A program made the translations under genes and the position numbers. Positions 59,230 through 64,000 of a stretch of DNA of 64,000 nt are shown here, piece after piece. The DNA lies in assembly GCF_900747795.2 (NCBI RefSeq), contig NC_041402.2, positions 158,921,345 through 158,985,344 of the forward strand. Direction: 5' to 3'. Every line of letters starts with the position of its first letter. The stretch's first letter is position 1. The notes beneath the pieces are model-generated. The model searched no databases. It worked only from the letters and a program-made list of their open reading frames with translations, and was not told the origin of the DNA. Origin of the DNA: Erpetoichthys calabaricus (taxonomy: Eukaryota; Chordata; Cladistia; Polypteriformes; Polypteridae).

Positions 59230-60250
59230 ATACAGATAGTGGGGAACCTCTTCAACCATCACCAATGTGTAGCATCCACCTGGATGATGCAAAGACTTAC
59301 GCCAGTACGCTCATCACACAAAGGGTTAAAGAGACAGCCAATTAAAGACAGGGAACAATTAGTGGATCAGAATGACCAAGCATTGGTGTGCAATTTAGCT
59401 ATGACATCAGGGTACATCCTACTCTTTTCGAAAGATGCCCAAGGATCTTTTATAACCACAGGGAATCAGGACATAAACTTTTTCATCGGCCAATCTTCAT
59501 ATGATGTAAAATATTAGAGACAGAGAGGGCTGGTCATCAGGTACAATTTGAACAAAAACAGGGACAGATGTAGAGAGACAGTTGAGAGATCAGGAACAGT
59601 AAAGCTAAACAAGTTTTGTGTTAAGTGTTGCATGACGAGGCACTGGAAAGGCCAACATCAGATGATCTCAAGTGTCTGAAACAGGATATGCAATAATTAC
59701 ACAGACTTAGGTGTTGAAATGTTTGTAAAAGTCAGCAATAGTGTTTTAAATATAACTGTGAGATCAAGAGGAAGTCACTGTAACTGTGCCAGTTGGCCAG
59801 TGTTTTCTTTATTATGGTTGGTGTTGCTCAGAACCTTTAAACTACTTTGGCTACCGAAAAGCAAATTTCACTACTCCAGCAGAGATTTAAAGAAGGTCAG
59901 ACAAAGTATTTATGCTTTAGAGGAGGACAGGAAAAGTCAGACTCTGGTAACAATGTTCCATAGACAGTAGAAAGAAATTTTGATTGTTGTAAAGTTGTGC
60001 AATTCAACGTGTACAATGCTTTAATCTCCCAGACTGGTGACTGTGAATGATGGGGTAGTGCTACAGAAGCCATAATTCAGTAAGGAGAAGTTCACTTTAA
60101 CTTGAGCTGAGGATACCACAAGAAGAACTGTACGTTGGTTAGTATTCAGCTGTATCCATACACTGATGTCTTAGATACAGAGAGTAGTTTCATTCATGGC
60201 CAATGAGTACAACAAGAACTCATCATGACAAATCATGTAGTCTAGTAGCA
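59230..60250. repeat. old interspersed repeat, class unclear
   Basis: TAGCATCCACCTGGATGATG, CGCCAGTACGCTCATCACAC and CTACTCTTTTCGAAAGATGC match landmarks of a widespread fish repeat from memory. The part after 59530 looks like decayed LINE sequence in reverse. Confidence 0.45.
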
Positions 60251-60329
60251 ACTGGAGGAAGGCATAAATAACCAAACTTGATGGTTCAGTCAGGGTTACC
60301 TTATTTCTTGTATATCTAATATTTTTGTT

Positions 60330-60910
60330 GTTTATTACATTCCCATTCTTTGTTAGTTCTTCTTTTGGTTTTATTTAGTTATTTAATTTATAAGTATTGT
60401 GCTTCTATGTTCTTTGAAGGCATTGTTTGTCCTTTGTGGGTGTAGCACCAAGAGGTGGGGCCACCTTGACGTCACTACTGGACTGCCCCCTGCCTTTATG
60501 TTCTGAAGCAGACAGCAGATACATCAGTGATTCATTGAAGTTCTTAGAGTGCATTAATTATAAGTATTGATTTTCTAGTTTCTGGACTTTGTGGATTCTG
60601 ATTGTTAGATTACGTATTGGAATGTGTTTGCTCTGAAGTGCATTTTAGGCAAATCATTTTGCCTTCTTTTTTTTCACTTTTCTGCGCTCCTTTTGTGATT
60701 TACAAATAAATATGTCAATAAGGAATATTTGCTTCGCCCTTAATCCAGAGACTTTTATAGTTCTCACTCTTCATTAAAGGGCATTTTTGATATTTTTGGA
60801 CATTTAAGTTATTTTGAAATTTAAAAGCCTGTTGTCTATTTTTTGGGGCTGGCTTAAACCTGCCTGTGGAAAAAGAGGCCAATTCTAGGTATGCCAAGGA
60901 AAGCCCTGGC
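60330..60910 (+). mobile_element. LTR-like fossil repeat, copy B
   Basis: CAAGAGGTGGGGCCACCTTG and a later ACAAATAAATATGTC resemble the order seen at 45400-45850. Coding parts are absent. It is old and broken, of uncertain family. Confidence 0.35.
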
Positions 60911-62959
60911 CCGGTTTATGGCCCTTTTTTGGGGCCTCACACTCTTTCACTAACAAGCAAACAAATAATTAACTAAATACACATAAGACACCTACATTTT
61001 TGCTGTAATAAGTTCACGGTTTTTCAAACCCATCATCCCATGAGGCTGAGGAAGCAGTGAAGTGGCAGCCTGAGCAGATTTGTTTGTGAGTATTTTTAAT
61101 AATATCTCAGCTCTAGAAGAGCACTGTCTCAAATAGGCTAACTAAACAATAACTTTATGGCTTTTAATGCTAGTAATGACAAATATGAATCTACATAATG
61201 ATCTGTCTGTTGCTATAACTATTTCACTGAAAAAATCTGTTGCACATTTTGTTTTAAAACTGTTGTACTGCATTAGTTAATTAAATCATTTTGGGAGCAG
61301 GCACGTTTAATTGGATAAACAGCATACCAAATCATGTTTAGTCAGAGTCTATAAATACTCTTCTTTAACTCTCAGTAAAGTAAAAATATCCCACAAACCA
61401 TTTATTTTTAATGTTGAAGTATTCAATTAATTTTGAATATCATATTTGGTAATCTAAATTCAATATTACTCAAAGTGTGCATCCAAGGCAATATATATAG
61501 TCATTGACACTGTTGCTTGTGTCTGGCCATTTCACTGAGAGTCTTCAACCAAAGATACCCCAGCTATGTAGAAGACAAGCACCTATAGCCTATATTCGTG
61601 GCATGGTGCCAAGTCATGTCCTGACCACCACATTGTTTCTTCCATCCAGATTCCAGTTCAGAAAGTAAAGCTTTCTCTAGTAGTCTTCTCACATCCATTC
61701 CAAGAATGTGTCCAAGCCATCATGGGCCAAATTAGAAAAGGATACCTTGTAAGGTCCTTGTCTCTCCTGAACATTAGGTATTATTTGCCTTTGCTGAAGA
61801 TAGCATTAATGTCAAGGGAAAGCAGCACAGAGGATTATCCAGTTTCAGTAATGAGTTGAAGGACATTTATGATTAGAACAACAGCTGCATGAATGCAGAG
61901 GAAAGCCAAAATCCTGACCAGAAAACTGATCCGAAACTGAAACTGAGGTTTGTTAACATATTCTAAGAATCAGGTTACTCTGGCAAAAGTTCTTCTAAAT
62001 CAAACATTATAGTAGATTTTAAACGGTTTAATTTGGTAAAGGTATGGAGCTGAACACACAGTCATTGATAGGGTTCAGGTAGCTCAAATACACTCGGAGA
62101 AAGTGGTTTAAAGCCAGGAAGCAATGCATTGGCCTTTAAAGAAAATCTTCCTAAATAATCATTTTTTTTGAGATTCAATTGCTGTATCACTACAAACCAG
62201 AAAAATCTGCAAAGAGTGGAAGGTAATTAAAATTATCCATCCAGGTTCAACAGATTCTGTATTAGGTGGTTGAGGATTACAAGGACCAGAGCACATATTA
62301 GTAGCATTAAATGCACGGTAATCCTAGAGAAGCCACCAAAGCCTCACAAAGAAATGTCGATCACACAGTCATGCTGGACCAATTCAGAATCAATAATTCA
62401 CCTGACATAAACATCTTTAGGATGTCAAATGTCAGACCTAACTATTGTTAATAATATCTAGTTTAAATATTTTAAGAAATGTACACATATTGCATCATTA
62501 TCTCTATTGTGCTAGCTAGGTACAAATGCTTTCTTGCATCATCTGTGCATTATTCTTTATTCTTGATCACCAGTTATGGTACTCTTGGTTCAACTGATTC
62601 TTCTGCATCTTTGGTGCATTACACTTATTTTTTGTTAGCAGATCTTTGTTCAACTCTGTCTGAAAATTATATTTTGTGTTGGCTGCCTGTCCCTAGATAA
62701 GCAAAAAAGGAGTGCTGGCATGAGGCCACTACCTTGCCATAAAAGCATCATAAGATAATGGAGGGCAAGCAGTGCATTTACAGGCCTGTGTATGATATGG
62801 AAAAGCAAAATGATCAAATAAAATAAAATTATACAGTAAATATGCATAGTGTCAACAATGCTAAGTGCATACAAATCCTGAACTTTGAAGAAAGTAGGCT
62901 GTGTTTGAAATAAAGTGTTAAAGAATAATGAGGATAAGCTGAAGAAATTTGGTGAGAAA
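60911..62959. other. intron stretch, mostly unassigned
   Basis: TGTGTCTGGCCATTTC and CACATCCATTCCAAGAATG near 61520-61710 hint at an old LINE in reverse. No gene is supported. Confidence 0.35.
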
Positions 62960-63260
62960 CAAGATATGTGAAGATCTGGACAAAAAACAATGGGGGCAGA
63001 CAAAATGAAAACAAGGAAATTAGTCTTGTTTGGACACGTATGCACAATGTGAGACAAAGGCTTAACAAAGAAAGTAATGTTTGGAAGTGTCAAAACTGTG
63101 CAAAAAACAGGAAAGCCAAGAAAAAATATGGTTGAATGACATCAGAGAATGAACTGGAATGAACATCAAAAAAGCAGTTCAAACAGTGGAGGAGAGGAAA
63201 TGACCTGAAAAGGTCCCAAGTGTTGGCCCCAATGGTCCTTAGGACTATGGGATACAAAGA
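62960..63260 (+). mobile_element. LINE C-terminal remnant
   Basis: The + frame reads TRKLVLFGHVCTM and later GKPRKNMVE, the usual C-terminal region of RTE/L1-like ORF2 proteins. It carries stops and is inactive. Confidence 0.5.
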
Positions 63261-63724
63261 TGATAATCAAATCCTTATGCTGTTGGTTTATATGATTCCT
63301 CTGCTTCTCTGGGGCATTATTCTGTTATTCTATCTTTACAACAGTTTCCTAGTGTCTGTCAAACTTGCTTGGATTGTATTTTTTTAGTGTTTTTGACACA
63401 AAAGCTATCCATATGCAGAATCCATGTTTTCATTACCATTCTTGTCTTGCAATGCTATATTGGCTCTGTCTTATCATGACCCTGAATTGAATCATCAAGT
63501 GCATAGACTTTCTCCAATATTGGTGTCATGGGTAGAAGCTTATCTCAGCAACTGTGTGGATATTGTAGAATTCAATTCTAAATGACACCCCTTTGCAAAA
63601 ATGACACATTTTTAATCAACTTTGTTCAGGAAAGTCTCTCACTGTTGGTGCATAGTATGAATGGCGCTGTATAGAATACAGATATATACATGAAAACATG
63701 CCAGAAATTAAACTTAGCTGTATA

Positions 63725-64000
63725 AGTGGTCTGGAGTTCACATGCACAGATGGTCCCCATAAAAAGAGGCAAAGAAAACTTGAAGTTTAAAGCTGTGCTG
63801 AGAAGAGCAACCAGGTGCATCCTAGAACTTAAGGACATGTCATACTCCAACACTCAGAGAATAAAACCTGTTTATTCTCAAGCAGAGGAGACAGCATGGG
63901 GACCAAATCCTCAAAGGCACTGATGAAGTAGATCCAGCAGAATTCTTTCAGCTTACTCGAGAATACCACTGGAAATTAAGGGGAAGTGCATTGACGACTT
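63725..64000 (+). mobile_element. LINE C-terminal remnant running off the window
   Basis: GAACTTAAGGACATGTCATAC, split here as GAACTTAAGG and ACATGTCATAC, with CAAAGGCACTGATGAAGTAG and TGGAAATTAAGGGGAAGTGC match a CR1-like ORF2 C terminus. Confidence 0.65.

Overview
The window is vertebrate nuclear DNA, most likely from a ray-finned fish. It holds interrupted genes with GT-AG introns, many tRNA-derived SINEs of the V-SINE type, L2/CR1/Rex-like LINEs, Tc1/mariner, Tigger, Helitron and piggyBac-like DNA transposons, and long ATCT and AT microsatellites. The repeat mix and the single ARHGAP32-like locus would fit a non-teleost fish such as a bichir or reedfish, but that placement is an inference and was not tested.

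Three host genes are supported. At the left edge, on the + strand, are the last four coding exons of CFAP45 (1547-5787), an axonemal microtubule inner protein. ANAPC13, a 74-residue APC/C subunit, is complete on the + strand: a CCAAT-containing promoter and non-coding exon 1 near 20.2-20.3 kb, then coding exons at 22.8 and 23.9 kb. ARHGAP32, a neuronal Rho GTPase-activating protein, is on the - strand. Ten coding exons from 57310 down to 28661 give about 1510 residues, starting inside the RhoGAP domain and running to the natural C terminus. Its 3' UTR reaches to about 26.35 kb, so ANAPC13 and ARHGAP32 converge. The CFAP45 5' exons and the ARHGAP32 N-terminal exons lie outside the window. The three genes have unrelated jobs and share no pathway.

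The rest is intergenic and intronic sequence rich in mobile elements. From 6 to 20 kb there are SINEs, an internally deleted mariner, a broken Gypsy-type LTR retrotransposon fossil interrupted by a Rex1/CR1-like LINE, and a 5'-truncated L2-like LINE. ANAPC13 intron 1 carries a 603-bp element with long inverted repeats. The intron before the last ARHGAP32 exon carries the most unusual object: a 2477-bp TTAA-flanked fold-back element with arms of about 455-460 bp, each ending in a tRNA-like pol III A/B-box module, and with further nested inverted and direct repeats inside. The intron at 48.3-57.2 kb holds a layered stack: a Tc1-like element split exactly by a Helitron, which itself contains a Harbinger fragment, a SINE, a LINE scrap and a 904-bp Tigger element. 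It also holds a 677-bp Harbinger-like element and a mariner inserted in a LINE tail.

All exon limits are read from splice consensus, codon phase and recalled family sequences. No alignment or database search was run.
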